NCBI GenBank assembly: GCA_947363565.1
Contig: CANAPP010000013.1
Coordinates: 1 to 62,335, forward strand
Source: an uncultured Lachnospiraceae bacterium
GTDB taxonomy: Bacteria > Bacillota > Clostridia > Lachnospirales > Lachnospiraceae
Length of the DNA stretch: 62,335 nucleotides
Direction: 5' to 3'
In this document: positions 9,268 to 18,199 of the stretch, piece after piece
Layout: the number at the start of each line of letters is the position of its first letter
Numbering within the stretch: position 1 is the first letter of the stretch
The notes under the pieces: generated by a model
What the model saw: the letters and a program-made list of their open reading frames with translations, nothing else
Told to the model about the DNA's origin: nothing
The model's database searches: none
Made by a program: the position numbers and the translations under genes

Positions 9268-10125
9268 CTAATATCTGAGCTTTATGCTCGACAGAGATAC
9301 ATCCGCCTTATACCCTTTCGTGTAGAGCATATATTCCATCCCGCTCTTCGCCAGGTCGATATGGTTCTGCGGCGCGATAACGATTTCCTCGACCGGAAGG
9401 TTCTTCTCGCTCAGCGGAATCTCGATATAAGGGAGCATAAAGCCGTCTTTCGCCCGGAAATAAACCTTTGTATCCTTCTGCTTTTTAAAAACAAACCGAT
9501 ATTCCTGCTCCTCTGCAAATCCCCCGTACTTAAAAAACATGGCATAGACATCCGCTGTCCGCTGGAATTTCCTGCATGCTTTCAGATAGGCGGCGTCCTG
9601 CCTGTCGGCCTTCCCCATCTCCAGCACTTTCTCAAGGGGCATCCGAAGGAGGTTCGGCAGGTAATTGCAGATGTTTTTCCGGATAAGCTGCTTTTGTTTC
9701 TTCCCGTCGTAGACTACAAGCCCGTGATAGGCAATCTCCGCAGCCTCCTCAATCCTAGCGATGATTCCGTCGCTACGGAATCCGATATTGTAGCCTGTCT
9801 TATTGGCAAATTCCGACCACAGCGTAATGCTGTCCCGGCATTTTGAAAAAGAAAGCACAAAATACTCCCGGCTCTTCTCCCTCTCGGCATAGATAGAGTC
9901 CTTGAGGAACATATCCTTAAGCTCCCCGTTCTTTATATGCTCCCCGCACACCTCTTCGATAATCCCGTAGATGTGGGAGAATTCGGTAGGGTCATTGAGG
10001 AAATCGCTCTTCGTCGCCCAAAAGCAGTTGTGGTTGATAATACCGTTGATACCGTTGCTCTTTGTATAGTGGTAAAGGATGCTGCCCTTTTCCGCGTGTT
10101 CCAGCTTTACCTGTCTTCCTGACAT
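9268..10125 (-). CDS. DUF2971 domain protein
   Basis: Uncharacterised cytosolic protein, 285 aa. The N-terminal pattern LYHYTKSNGINGI, then FWATKSDFLNDPTEF, then FVLSFSKCRDSITLW with NIGF, and a late EEQEYRFVF, matches DUF2971 in order and spacing. There is no signal peptide or membrane segment. The early HYT and late E in EEQEYR recall the H-Y-E layout of ADP-ribosyltransferase-like folds; that is inference. GGGAG lies 9 nt before the ATG. It stands alone between the reductase and copA. Confidence 0.75.
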   Translation of the reverse strand: MSGRQVKLEHAEKGSILYHYTKSNGINGIINHNCFWATKSDFLNDPTEFSHIYGIIEEVCGEHIKNGELKDMFLKDSIYAEREKSREYFVLSFSKCRDSITLWSEFANKTGYNIGFRSDGIIARIEEAAEIAYHGLVVYDGKKQKQLIRKNICNYLPNLLRMPLEKVLEMGKADRQDAAYLKACRKFQRTADVYAMFFKYGGFAEEQEYRFVFKKQKDTKVYFRAKDGFMLPYIEIPLSEKNLPVEEIVIAPQNHIDLAKSGMEYMLYTKGYKADVSLSSIKLRY

Positions 10126-10219
10126 CTTATGTCACTCCCATCCATCGGTTATTTTTACATACAATCACGGCTTTCTTTCCTGTATCAATCTACAAGTCTT
10201 TCCAGATTTTCTGCCCAAA

Positions 10220-10429
10220 CTACTCTATCCCAACCACCTGATAATCCTGCTCTTCCACCGCTTTTTTCAGCACATCGTCAGACACTTCCGCACTAAGGCT
10301 CACGACAGCCGTTCCCGCCTCATGGCTTACCTTAGCCTCTGAAACTTCCGGAAGAGCCTCCAACACCTTCTTCACTCTCGCCTCACAGTGCCCGCACATC
10401 ATACCTTCAATCTTCATTGTTTTAGTCAT
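10220..10429 (-). CDS. Candidate internally initiated CopZ-like copper chaperone (in frame within copA)
   Basis: An in-frame ATG inside copA is preceded by GAGGAGG with an 8-nt spacer. It would give a 69-residue protein ending at the copA stop. The product is exactly one HMA domain: metal site MMCGHC at residues 10-15, then the beta-alpha-beta fold, ending DYQVVGIE. Its size and content match free CopZ chaperones that hand Cu(I) to CopA. The same residues form the C-terminal domain of the full-length pump. Separate expression is inferred from the ribosome-binding site only. Confidence 0.5.
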   Translation of the reverse strand: MTKTMKIEGMMCGHCEARVKKVLEALPEVSEAKVSHEAGTAVVSLSAEVSDDVLKKAVEEQDYQVVGIE

Positions 10430-12958
10430 CTTCTTATCCTCCTCAGACTTATTTTTATCATTTATTTTGTTATTTATTTTGTCACTCGTTTTGCCATTCA
10501 GAGCATCATTGCCACAATCGCCGTCCGCGCCGCACGCATCCGGCTCCCCAAGTAACGATACGCCAGGCGCCGCCTTATTTTTCATCTTCTTATCCTTACT
10601 TGCATCGTGCATCTTAAACAGATTCAACCGCAGCGCATTGGTCACCACGCAGAAACTGGAAAGGCTCATCGCCGCCGCCCCGAACATAGGGTTCAGTTTT
10701 AGCCCGAACAGCGGGAACCACACCCCTGCCGCCAGCGGGATGCCGATAACATTGTAGAAAAATGCCCAGAACAGATTCTCATGGATGTTCGTAAGAGTCG
10801 CCCGGCTCATCCGGATTGCCGCCGGAACGTCGCTGAGCCTGCTCTTCATCAGCACCACGTCCGCCGCGTCGATGGCGATATCCGTTCCTGCCCCGATGGC
10901 GATGCCCATATCCGCCCTTGTAAGAGCCGGGGCATCATTGATGCCGTCGCCCACCATGGCAACTTTTCCCTTCTCCTTCAGGGCGCGGATAACACTCTCC
11001 TTGCCGTCCGGCAGGACACCCGCAATCACCTGGTCAACGCCCGCCTGTCTTCCGATGGCCCTTGCCGTAAGCTCATTGTCTCCCGTCAGCATCACCACAT
11101 GGATGCCCATACTCTGCAGCTCCTTCACCGCCGCCGGGCTGTCTTCCTTAATCACGTCCGCCACGGCAATAATGCCTAAAAAGCTCCAGTTTTTACTGAA
11201 TAATAAGGGGGTCTTTCCCTCTCTTGCAAGCGCTTTCGCCTTCTCGCCCATCTCCTCCGGGATGCTCACCGTCTCGGAGATAAACTTCTGGCTGCCGCCC
11301 GTCAGGATGTCACTGCCAAGCCTTCCGGTCAGCCCGTTTCCCGCGACAGCGCAAAATCCTGTCACTTCCGCTTTTTCGTACCCTTCCCGGGAAACCAGGA
11401 AATCCTTGATTTCTTCGCTCTGTCCTTCGGCAAATTCAAGAACTGCCCGCGCCAGCGGATGCTCGCTCTTTTTCTCCAGCACATAGGCATAAGCAAGGAG
11501 CTCTTCCTCTGTCACGCCCTCCGCGGCGCAGATGTCCGTCACCTCCGGCTCTCCCCTTGTGATAGTCCCGGTCTTATCAAGGGCGATAATCTGCGTCTTC
11601 CCCGTCTCCTCCAGGGAAACCGCCGTCTTGAACATAATGCCGTTCTTCGCGCCCATGCCGTTCCCCACCATGATTGCCACCGGCGTCGCAAGCCCTAAGG
11701 CGCAAGGGCAGCTAATGACAAGCACGGAAATCCCTCTCGCCAGGGCAAAACCAATCCCCTGCCCCGCTAAAAGCCACACGATGGTCGTCACTACGGCGAT
11801 GCCGATGACCACCGGCACAAATACCCCCGACACCTTATCTGCCACCTTCGCGATGGGAGCCTTCGTCGCCGCCGCATCGCTGACCATCTGGATGATCTGC
11901 GACAGTGTCGTATCCTCGCCTACCCTTGTGGCCTCGCATTTCAGGAACCCGGACTGATTCAGTGTCGCTGCCGACACCTTCCCGCCCGCCTCCTTGTCAA
12001 CCGGGATGCTCTCCCCGGTAAGCGCCGCCTCATTCACCGCGCTGCTGCCTTCCAGCACGATACCGTCCACCGGTACATTTTCACCGGGGCGCACCACGAA
12101 AATGTCTCCTTTTTTCACCTGCTCGATGGGAACCTCTCTCTCTTCCCCATTCTCAAGGAGCACAGCCGTCTTCGGCGCAAGGCGCATCAGGCTCTTTAAA
12201 GCATCCGTCGTCTTCCCCTTAGACCTGGCCTCAAGCATCTTCCCCACCGTAATCAGCGTCAGGATCATAGCCGCCGACTCAAAGTAGAACTCGTGCATGT
12301 ATGCCATCACCCCGTCCATGTCCATCCGCATCTGGGCGTCTGTCATGGCAAATAAAGCATATGTGCTGTACACATAGGACGCCCCCGCGCCGAGAGCCAC
12401 CAGCGCATCCATGTTGGGGGCTCTGTGTATCATGCTCTTAAACCCGCTGACAAAAAACTTCTGGTTCACTACCATCACCGCCGTCGTAAAAAGGAGCTGT
12501 ATTAGCCCCTGGGCCACATGATTTTTCGCCAGAATCTCCGGCAGCGGCCAGCCCCACATCATATGCCCCATGGAGACATACATCATAGGGATCAAAAGGC
12601 AGAGCGACGCAATCAGCCGTTTTTTCATCTTCGGCGTCTCACGGTCCCTCAACATCTCCTCCGCTGCGCTGTTCGCGCCGCCCATGCTGCCCGCTCCGCT
12701 CATTCCCTCCGCGCTACTCGCTCCGCCTGGCTTGCCCGCTTCTGCGTTTCTTTTTCCGCCGCCCCTTTTCTCCGCTCCGTACCCGGCGTCAGTAACGGCG
12801 GCAATCACCGCGGCTGCGTCCGCCTCGCCTTCCACGCCCATAGAATTGGTAAGAAGGCTTACCGAGCAGGAAGTCACGCCGGGCACTTTCGATACTGCTT
12901 TCTCCACCCGCGCACTGCAGGCGGCGCAGCTCATACCTGTCACTGTATACTGTTCCAT
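10220..12958 (-). CDS. copA: Copper-exporting P1B-type ATPase with extra C-terminal HMA domain
   Basis: Pumps Cu(I) out of the cytoplasm at the cost of ATP. The 912 residues comprise an N-terminal HMA domain (Cys11-x-x-Cys14 in GMSCAACSARV), a Gly/Ser/Ala linker, paired membrane helices, the actuator domain (LTGESIPVDKEAG), the intramembrane CPC motif (ISCPCALGLATP), the phosphorylation site DKTGTITRG and the hinge MVGDGINDAPAL. After the last membrane helices comes a hydrophilic linker and a second HMA domain at about 844-912 with CGHC. A C-terminal HMA is unusual for CopA. It is second in the csoR-copA operon, 39 bp after csoR. Confidence 0.96.
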   Translation of the reverse strand: MEQYTVTGMSCAACSARVEKAVSKVPGVTSCSVSLLTNSMGVEGEADAAAVIAAVTDAGYGAEKRGGGKRNAEAGKPGGASSAEGMSGAGSMGGANSAAEEMLRDRETPKMKKRLIASLCLLIPMMYVSMGHMMWGWPLPEILAKNHVAQGLIQLLFTTAVMVVNQKFFVSGFKSMIHRAPNMDALVALGAGASYVYSTYALFAMTDAQMRMDMDGVMAYMHEFYFESAAMILTLITVGKMLEARSKGKTTDALKSLMRLAPKTAVLLENGEEREVPIEQVKKGDIFVVRPGENVPVDGIVLEGSSAVNEAALTGESIPVDKEAGGKVSAATLNQSGFLKCEATRVGEDTTLSQIIQMVSDAAATKAPIAKVADKVSGVFVPVVIGIAVVTTIVWLLAGQGIGFALARGISVLVISCPCALGLATPVAIMVGNGMGAKNGIMFKTAVSLEETGKTQIIALDKTGTITRGEPEVTDICAAEGVTEEELLAYAYVLEKKSEHPLARAVLEFAEGQSEEIKDFLVSREGYEKAEVTGFCAVAGNGLTGRLGSDILTGGSQKFISETVSIPEEMGEKAKALAREGKTPLLFSKNWSFLGIIAVADVIKEDSPAAVKELQSMGIHVVMLTGDNELTARAIGRQAGVDQVIAGVLPDGKESVIRALKEKGKVAMVGDGINDAPALTRADMGIAIGAGTDIAIDAADVVLMKSRLSDVPAAIRMSRATLTNIHENLFWAFFYNVIGIPLAAGVWFPLFGLKLNPMFGAAAMSLSSFCVVTNALRLNLFKMHDASKDKKMKNKAAPGVSLLGEPDACGADGDCGNDALNGKTSDKINNKINDKNKSEEDKKMTKTMKIEGMMCGHCEARVKKVLEALPEVSEAKVSHEAGTAVVSLSAEVSDDVLKKAVEEQDYQVVGIE

Positions 12959-12997
12959 CTATCTGTCCACCTCTGTTGATCTTTCATGCTGCCGACC

Positions 12998-13321
12998 TTA
13001 CTTCATCAATTTCTGCAGCGTCGCTACCAGCTCGTCAATCGTCTCTTCCTTCCCCGCCCGGATGTCCTCCGCGACACAGGTGCGGAGATGCTCCGCGAGC
13101 AGCACTTTATTAAAGCTGTTGAGCGCCGCATTGATCGCCGACACCTGCACAAGGATATCCGTACAATAAACGTCCTGCTCAACCATTCGCTTTACGCCCC
13201 GCACCTGCCCTTCAATCCGGCTTAACCGGTTGATCAGATCCCGGTATTCCTTCTCCGTGCGTTCCTTTGTCCTGCTGCCGCAGCATTCCTTCATCTTTTC
13301 CATCCGATTGTGGTCTTCCAT
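12998..13321 (-). CDS. csoR: Copper-sensing transcriptional repressor CsoR
   Basis: All-helical repressor that leaves DNA when it binds Cu(I). The 107 residues contain the helix RLSRIEGQVRGVKRMV and the copper ligands in Cys-His-Cys order: Cys in VYCTDIL, then His and Cys in AEHLRTCV. ATG at 13321 follows AGGTGG; the frame is open a further 29 codons but without family similarity. It is the first gene of the operon with copA and should repress it through the palindrome at 13373-13389. Confidence 0.95.
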   Translation of the reverse strand: MEDHNRMEKMKECCGSRTKERTEKEYRDLINRLSRIEGQVRGVKRMVEQDVYCTDILVQVSAINAALNSFNKVLLAEHLRTCVAEDIRAGKEETIDELVATLQKLMK

Positions 13322-13367
13322 AAAATCCACCTGCTTTCTACGATTACTTTTTCCAGATAACACAATT

Positions 13368-13396
13368 ATTATATACCCCCTATTGGTATTATGCAA
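13368..13396 (-). promoter_or_regulatory. csoR-copA promoter with CsoR operator in the spacer
   Basis: On the minus strand TTGCAT (13396-13391) and TATAAT (13373-13368) are 17 bp apart. The dyad ATACC-N7-GGTAT (13373-13389), rich in C on one side like known CsoR boxes, fills the spacer, so a bound CsoR would block RNA polymerase directly. Confidence 0.85.
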
Positions 13397-13432
13397 GTAG
13401 TTTTTCAAAAAAACAGAAACAGCTTTTATTTC

Positions 13433-13464
13433 AAAAAAGAACCCCGGATCAAAATCCCGGGATT
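13433..13464 (-). terminator. Terminator overlapping the 3' end of the HAD gene
   Basis: A GC-rich hairpin (ATCCCGG and CCGGGGTT around TTTTGA on the minus strand) is followed by TTTTTTG. The left arm includes the last codons of the HAD phosphatase gene. Confidence 0.75.
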
Positions 13465-14093
13465 CCTGCTACATCCTCTGCAATATAATCTGCACCGGCG
13501 TTCAAAAGCTCCTTTCTGTCCCCAAAACCATACAATACGCCCAGGCAGTCTATTCCTGCATCACGCGCACCAAACACATCATGTTCCCGGTCTCCTACCA
13601 TAAGAACCCCGGACTTATCCTCAATCCCGCAGACAGAAAGGGCATAACGGATCACCTCCGCCTTCGTTCCCCGACCGCCGTCAAGCTCCATCCCCGCCAC
13701 ATAATCAAAATAAGGCGTCAGCCCAAAATAATCGATAATCTGCCTTGCATAAGGCTCCGGCTTGGACGTCGCCACCACAAGTCTCTTCCCCGCCGCCTTA
13801 AGCACCTTTAACATTTCCTCAAACCCGTCATACACCCGGTTCTCAAAAATCCCCTTATCCTGATAGTATTCCCGGTAATAGCCCACCGCCTCAAGAGCCT
13901 TCTCCTCAGAAAACCCATAATGCTCCCGGAACGACACCGTAAGCGGCGGCCCGATAAACTTATACAACTTTGTCCGGTCACTCTCCCTGATCCCAAACCT
14001 CTCAAGCGCATACATCACCGAATTCGTAATCCCTAAAGAAGAATCCGTGATCGTTCCGTCCAGATCAAAAAAATAAGTATGATAATCTCTCAT
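13449..14093 (-). CDS. HAD-family hydrolase, phosphoglycolate-phosphatase-like
   Basis: Cytosolic phosphatase of HAD subfamily IA, 214 aa. Motif I is FFDLDGTITDSS with the nucleophilic Asp, motif II is VVATSKPEP and motif IV is MVGDREHDVFGARDAGID. A helical cap lies between I and II. The closest described groups are phosphoglycolate phosphatase (Gph) and pyrophosphatase PpaX; the sequence does not separate them. It is monocistronic, with its own terminator. Confidence 0.9.
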   Translation of the reverse strand: MRDYHTYFFDLDGTITDSSLGITNSVMYALERFGIRESDRTKLYKFIGPPLTVSFREHYGFSEEKALEAVGYYREYYQDKGIFENRVYDGFEEMLKVLKAAGKRLVVATSKPEPYARQIIDYFGLTPYFDYVAGMELDGGRGTKAEVIRYALSVCGIEDKSGVLMVGDREHDVFGARDAGIDCLGVLYGFGDRKELLNAGADYIAEDVAGIPGF

Positions 14094-14150
14094 AAACTAA
14101 CCGCCTCCCGTTATCTGTAAATTATATGATTCGCCAGCCAACTTACGCCA

Positions 14151-15347
14151 TCACACCTCCACATCCATCGCATCCCGGATATTCTTCCTCGTATAGAGCA
14201 GCAGCACATCCCCGCTGCGGAGTATGGTAGACCCGTTGGGGATCAGCATCTTATCCCCCCGCCGGATCATGACGATCATCGTCTTTCTTGAGATGTCAAG
14301 CTCACTGACGCGCAGCCCTACCCACGCGCTCTGATCCTTTAACACCAGCTCCTTTAAGTGGATGCCGATATCCTGCTTATATCCTTCTGCCCCAAGGACA
14401 AGAAAATCCCCCTGGCAGATTTCCGTATTTCCCCGGGGAACGACCACGCTCCCCCGCCTCTGGACCGCCGCGATCAAAAGTCCGGGCGGCAGCGGGAGCT
14501 CCCTCACCTTCATGCCCGTCCAGGGGTGGTTTTCCCCTACCCGAAGCTGCACAAAACGGATATCGCTCTCCTCCGATGCCTCCTTCATGGTCTTCATCCT
14601 CGTATAATGCTCCACAAACCCGGCAGACAAGATACCCGTAGGGATCGCCACCATCCCCACTCCAAGGAACGTAATGATGATGCCAAAGATTCGCCCCGCG
14701 ATCGTCACCGGGTAGATATCCCCGTACCCAACCGTAAGCAGCGTTGACACCGCCCACCAGAACCCAGAAAAAGCATTTTCAAACACTTCCGGCTGCACCG
14801 GATGCTCAAGGTTGTACATCACAAGCGACGATGCGACCATCAAAACCATAATGATAAACACCGAAGACAGGATCTGGTCTTTCTTCCCTGTAATGACATC
14901 CCCGATCACATTCAGCGCGTCATAGTACGCATTGATCTGGAAAAGCCGCAACAGCCTCACCACCCGGAACATCCGAAACGCTACCGCTCCCGCCGGAAAA
15001 AAGACAGGCAGGAAATAAGGCAGGAATGCCAAAAGCTCGATAACCCCATTAAAGGACAGCACATATTTACGCACTGCCCTCTTCCTCTCCAGTTCCGGAT
15101 ACAGGTATTCCGCCGTCCAAAGCCTAAGCACATACTCCACCGCAAACGCAACTACCGTCACAAACTCCACCGTGTTCAAAAGCTCCCGGTACGGCGCGGA
15201 GCCGTCAAACGTCTGGAAGATGGCGATGAAAAGATTCATCAGGATCATCACGATCACCATAATATCAAACGCCTTGCTCTGCCAATCCCCGTAATATCCA
15301 ATCTGTATAATATCAAAAACTCTTTTTTTGCTTATCTTGCCGGACAT
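14151..15347 (-). CDS. Voltage-gated-type potassium channel with two RCK_C domains
   Basis: Tetrameric K+ channel subunit, 398 aa. Six membrane segments span about residues 25-230. S4 carries the arginine ladder FRMFRVVRLLRLFQ, and the pore has the selectivity filter TVGYGD preceded by WWAVSTLL. The cytoplasmic part lacks a full Rossmann RCK_N domain but has two TrkA-C/RCK_C copies (about 255-325 and 335-398, the latter with MLIPNGSTILRSGD), which often sense small ligands. Such a layout suggests ligand-modulated K+ efflux or uptake. Monocistronic. Confidence 0.9.
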   Translation of the reverse strand: MSGKISKKRVFDIIQIGYYGDWQSKAFDIMVIVMILMNLFIAIFQTFDGSAPYRELLNTVEFVTVVAFAVEYVLRLWTAEYLYPELERKRAVRKYVLSFNGVIELLAFLPYFLPVFFPAGAVAFRMFRVVRLLRLFQINAYYDALNVIGDVITGKKDQILSSVFIIMVLMVASSLVMYNLEHPVQPEVFENAFSGFWWAVSTLLTVGYGDIYPVTIAGRIFGIIITFLGVGMVAIPTGILSAGFVEHYTRMKTMKEASEESDIRFVQLRVGENHPWTGMKVRELPLPPGLLIAAVQRRGSVVVPRGNTEICQGDFLVLGAEGYKQDIGIHLKELVLKDQSAWVGLRVSELDISRKTMIVMIRRGDKMLIPNGSTILRSGDVLLLYTRKNIRDAMDVEV

Positions 15348-15397
15348 CCTGTCTCTATCCTCTCATTCCTGCCTGCATCCTCTTTACCAAAGGTACA

Positions 15398-15444
15398 GAA
15401 AATCTACTAACAATAAGTATATTACGCTTTCTATAGATTTTCAA
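15398..15444 (-). promoter_or_regulatory. Promoter of the K+ channel gene flanked by an inverted repeat
   Basis: On the minus strand TTGAAA (15444-15439), 17 bp and TATACT (15421-15416). The repeat GAAAATCTA/TAGATTTTC (15398-15406 and 15434-15442) brackets the -10 element and overlaps the -35, as an operator would. Confidence 0.65.
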
Positions 15445-15494
15445 GCAAGAGACTCCAAATTTCAGATCAGGAATGCCAGGACATACCAGCAGAT

Positions 15495-16886
15495 TTATTT
15501 CTGATACAAAAGTCCAAACGGCTTTCCCTTAAGCCACTGTCCGTCTCCATTTTTACCGATATATTCCCCGTTGCCTACCACTTTTTTGCCCCGCAGGAAA
15601 ACAGCATCTACACGACCGATCTGTTCCATCCCTTCATAAGAACAGTAATCAACATCGTGGAGCATATCATCAACGGTAAATGTGCCCTTGTAATCCGGGT
15701 CAAAAATTACGACATCCGCATCCGCGCCCACGCACAGACTTCCCTTCTGAGGAAACAGGCCATTTACCTTTGCCGGTGTCGTGGCATACAGATCCACTAA
15801 CTGCTGACGGCTGATCTTCCCTTTTTCCACACCGTAAGTCCAAAGTACGGACAGACGGTTCTGAAGTCCCGGCGCACCGTTGGGGATATTCCGGAAATCA
15901 TCATATCCCATATGCTTTTGTTCCTTCCAGTCAAATCCGCAGTGATCGGAACTTACGGCATTCAGCCAGCCCAAATTTAAACCGTGCCAGAGATATTCTA
16001 AATGCTCCGGCGTACGAAGAGCCGGTGAGCACACATATTTTGCCCCTTCAAAATCAGGCTTCGCAAGATTACTTTCGTCAAGGACGAGATAGTGGGAGCA
16101 TGTCTCTCCATAAACGGACTGTCCCCGTGACACCGCTGCGCCGATCTCATCCACTGCCTCACGGCAGGTCACATGAGCAATATATAAAGGTGCATCTGCC
16201 GTCTCAGCCAGATAAATCGCCCGCCGTGTCGCCTCTGCCTCCACAACAGGGGGACGGGAAACGGCATGGTAATAAGGTTCTGTCTTTCCCTCGGAGATCA
16301 ACTGCTTTTGAAGGACGTCAATGATATCTGCATTTTCCGCGTGGACCATCACTGTGACGCCCGCTTCCTTTGCCTTCAATAACGCGTTCAGGATCGCATC
16401 ATCATCCGCATGAAAGAACATTCCTTTATAAGCCATAAAAAGCTTCATCACCGGATAGCCGACCCTGGCAAGCTCTGGGATCTCTTCCACAACTTCTGGT
16501 CTTGGATCGGTCATTACCACATGGAAAGAATAGTCTACCGCAGCAACACCGTCCGCATTCTCTTTCCGGTAATCCTCGACGGATTCTATCAGACCTTTTC
16601 CTTTTACCTGATTTACAAATTCGATCACTGTCGTCGTCCCGCCTGCTGCCGCCGCACAGGATGTCTTAAACCCACGGGTCGACGTCCCGTTAAACTGGAA
16701 GGAAAAGTGGACATGCTGATCGATCCCGCCGGGAAGGATGTATTTCCCTTCTGCATCGATCACTTCCGCCTCTTCGCAGTTAATCTGCTGCCCGATGGCT
16801 TTTATCTTTCCGTCTTCCATAAGCATATCCGCGCGGTATACGCTTTCCGCTGTAACAATCGTCCCGTTTTTAATAATTGTCTTCAT
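15495..16886 (-). CDS. Hydantoinase/dihydropyrimidinase
   Basis: Zinc amidohydrolase that opens cyclic ureides (hydantoins, dihydropyrimidines) to N-carbamoyl amino acids. The 463 residues show the metal site DQHVHF (His58, His60), Lys148 in MKLFMAYK, which in this family is carboxylated and bridges the two metals, then HAENAD, YIAHVTC and SSDHCGFDW. The loop FSFQFNGTSTRGF is of dihydropyrimidinase type rather than allantoinase type. GAGGAG precedes the ATG. It follows the carbamoyl hydrolase gene by 37 bp in an operon with a sigma-54 promoter. The true substrate depends on the island (see findings). Confidence 0.93.
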   Translation of the reverse strand: MKTIIKNGTIVTAESVYRADMLMEDGKIKAIGQQINCEEAEVIDAEGKYILPGGIDQHVHFSFQFNGTSTRGFKTSCAAAAGGTTTVIEFVNQVKGKGLIESVEDYRKENADGVAAVDYSFHVVMTDPRPEVVEEIPELARVGYPVMKLFMAYKGMFFHADDDAILNALLKAKEAGVTVMVHAENADIIDVLQKQLISEGKTEPYYHAVSRPPVVEAEATRRAIYLAETADAPLYIAHVTCREAVDEIGAAVSRGQSVYGETCSHYLVLDESNLAKPDFEGAKYVCSPALRTPEHLEYLWHGLNLGWLNAVSSDHCGFDWKEQKHMGYDDFRNIPNGAPGLQNRLSVLWTYGVEKGKISRQQLVDLYATTPAKVNGLFPQKGSLCVGADADVVIFDPDYKGTFTVDDMLHDVDYCSYEGMEQIGRVDAVFLRGKKVVGNGEYIGKNGDGQWLKGKPFGLLYQK

Positions 16887-16923
16887 ACTGTTGATCTCCT
16901 CTCATTTTTTCTGAATTTGTTCT

Positions 16924-18159
16924 TCATACACACAACTCTGTAACTGCCAGCAGCAAAGCCTGACATCCCAGCGCGATATCTGAAGGATCGGTATATTCCT
17001 CCGGATTATGGCTCTTTCCTCCTACACTTGGCACAAAGATCATCCCTACATCGGTGATGGAGGCCATCATCGCCGCATCGTGCACCGCACCGCTGTTCAT
17101 CACCATCCAGGAATCACTGCAGGAAGAAACCGCCCGCTTCACCGTATCCATAATACGCGGCGACAGCCTGATAGGCTTAGACGAGCCGATCGTCCGGAAC
17201 CGGATCATGACCTTTCGCTCCTGACTTATCTTTTCTGCACAGGATGTTATCTGTGCGACTGTTTTCTCGATTGCATCCTGCTCGATGTCACGGATATCGA
17301 TCGTGAAAGTCACCTCCCCGGGAATAACATTCGGCATATTCGGTCTGCAGGAAATGGATCCCACCGTCGCTACCGTACTCTCAAGGACATGATTGGCCGC
17401 AATATCCTCTATGTCTTCGATCAATACCGCTGCCGCTGACATCGGGTCATTCCTTAAATACATCGGCGTTGCACCCGCATGATTAGATGTCCCGCATACG
17501 GTCACCTCCATCGTCGTCATCCCTGCGATAGCCTGTACAACGCCAAGCCTTTTTTTCTCCTGTTCAAGAACAATTCCCTGCTCGATATGAAGTTCTAGCA
17601 TCGCTTCGATATCTCCGGGTTTCAAGACAAAATCTTTCATTTTTCCCGGATCAAGCCCGGATTTTTCAAGTATTTCCAAACAGGTTCTTTTGTCTTCTGT
17701 ATGTAAGTGCCTAAGGTCATCCGCGGAAAGCTTTCCGATGAGCGTCTTGCTGCCCACCATCGTCGTACCGAAGTTAGACCCCTCCTCTTCCGCAAATATG
17801 ATCAGTTCCACAGACCGTCTGGGAAGGCAATTGTTCTCCCGCATCACCGTCAGAACCTCCATCGCTCCCACGACGCCTACGATCCCGTCATATTTTCCGC
17901 CGTTTCGGACTGAATCTATGTGAGAACCTACAAGGACCGGCATAAGGGACGAATCCACCCCCTCATAACATGCCCTTATATTTCCGACCGGATCAACGGT
18001 GACCTGTAACTTAAGCTCCCTGCATATCTGCATCAGCCATGCCCTTGCGTCTGCATCAGCCCGTCCATAGGAGAATCTGCTTATGCCGCCGTCATCATTG
18101 TCATTGAATCCGGCGAAAGCATCAATCCGCTGCATGATCCTTTCTCTGTTTACATTCAA
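16924..18159 (-). CDS. N-carbamoyl-amino-acid hydrolase (HyuC/PydC/AllC family)
   Basis: Dinuclear metal hydrolase (peptidase M20-like) that removes the carbamoyl group from N-carbamoyl amino acids, releasing CO2 and ammonia. Motifs: GSHIDSVRNGGKYDG (metal His and Asp), EEEGSNFG, ELHIEQG, CGTSNHAGATPM in the dimerisation lid, and a terminal SGAVHDAAMM. The start is TTG at 18159, because GGAGGTG lies 7 nt upstream and family similarity begins there (411 aa); an ATG 15 codons upstream has no ribosome site. The product is chemically the next step after the hydantoinase encoded downstream. Confidence 0.92.
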   Translation of the reverse strand: MNVNRERIMQRIDAFAGFNDNDDGGISRFSYGRADADARAWLMQICRELKLQVTVDPVGNIRACYEGVDSSLMPVLVGSHIDSVRNGGKYDGIVGVVGAMEVLTVMRENNCLPRRSVELIIFAEEEGSNFGTTMVGSKTLIGKLSADDLRHLHTEDKRTCLEILEKSGLDPGKMKDFVLKPGDIEAMLELHIEQGIVLEQEKKRLGVVQAIAGMTTMEVTVCGTSNHAGATPMYLRNDPMSAAAVLIEDIEDIAANHVLESTVATVGSISCRPNMPNVIPGEVTFTIDIRDIEQDAIEKTVAQITSCAEKISQERKVMIRFRTIGSSKPIRLSPRIMDTVKRAVSSCSDSWMVMNSGAVHDAAMMASITDVGMIFVPSVGGKSHNPEEYTDPSDIALGCQALLLAVTELCV

Positions 18160-18199
18160 ATAGCAACACCTCCAATGATATTTTCTTACTATATATCCA

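Noticed and set aside
15495-18159. Reading the two hydrolases as allantoinase and allantoate amidohydrolase
   Set aside because: The hydantoinase loop motifs are of dihydropyrimidinase type, and no ureidoglycolate or glyoxylate genes are nearby.
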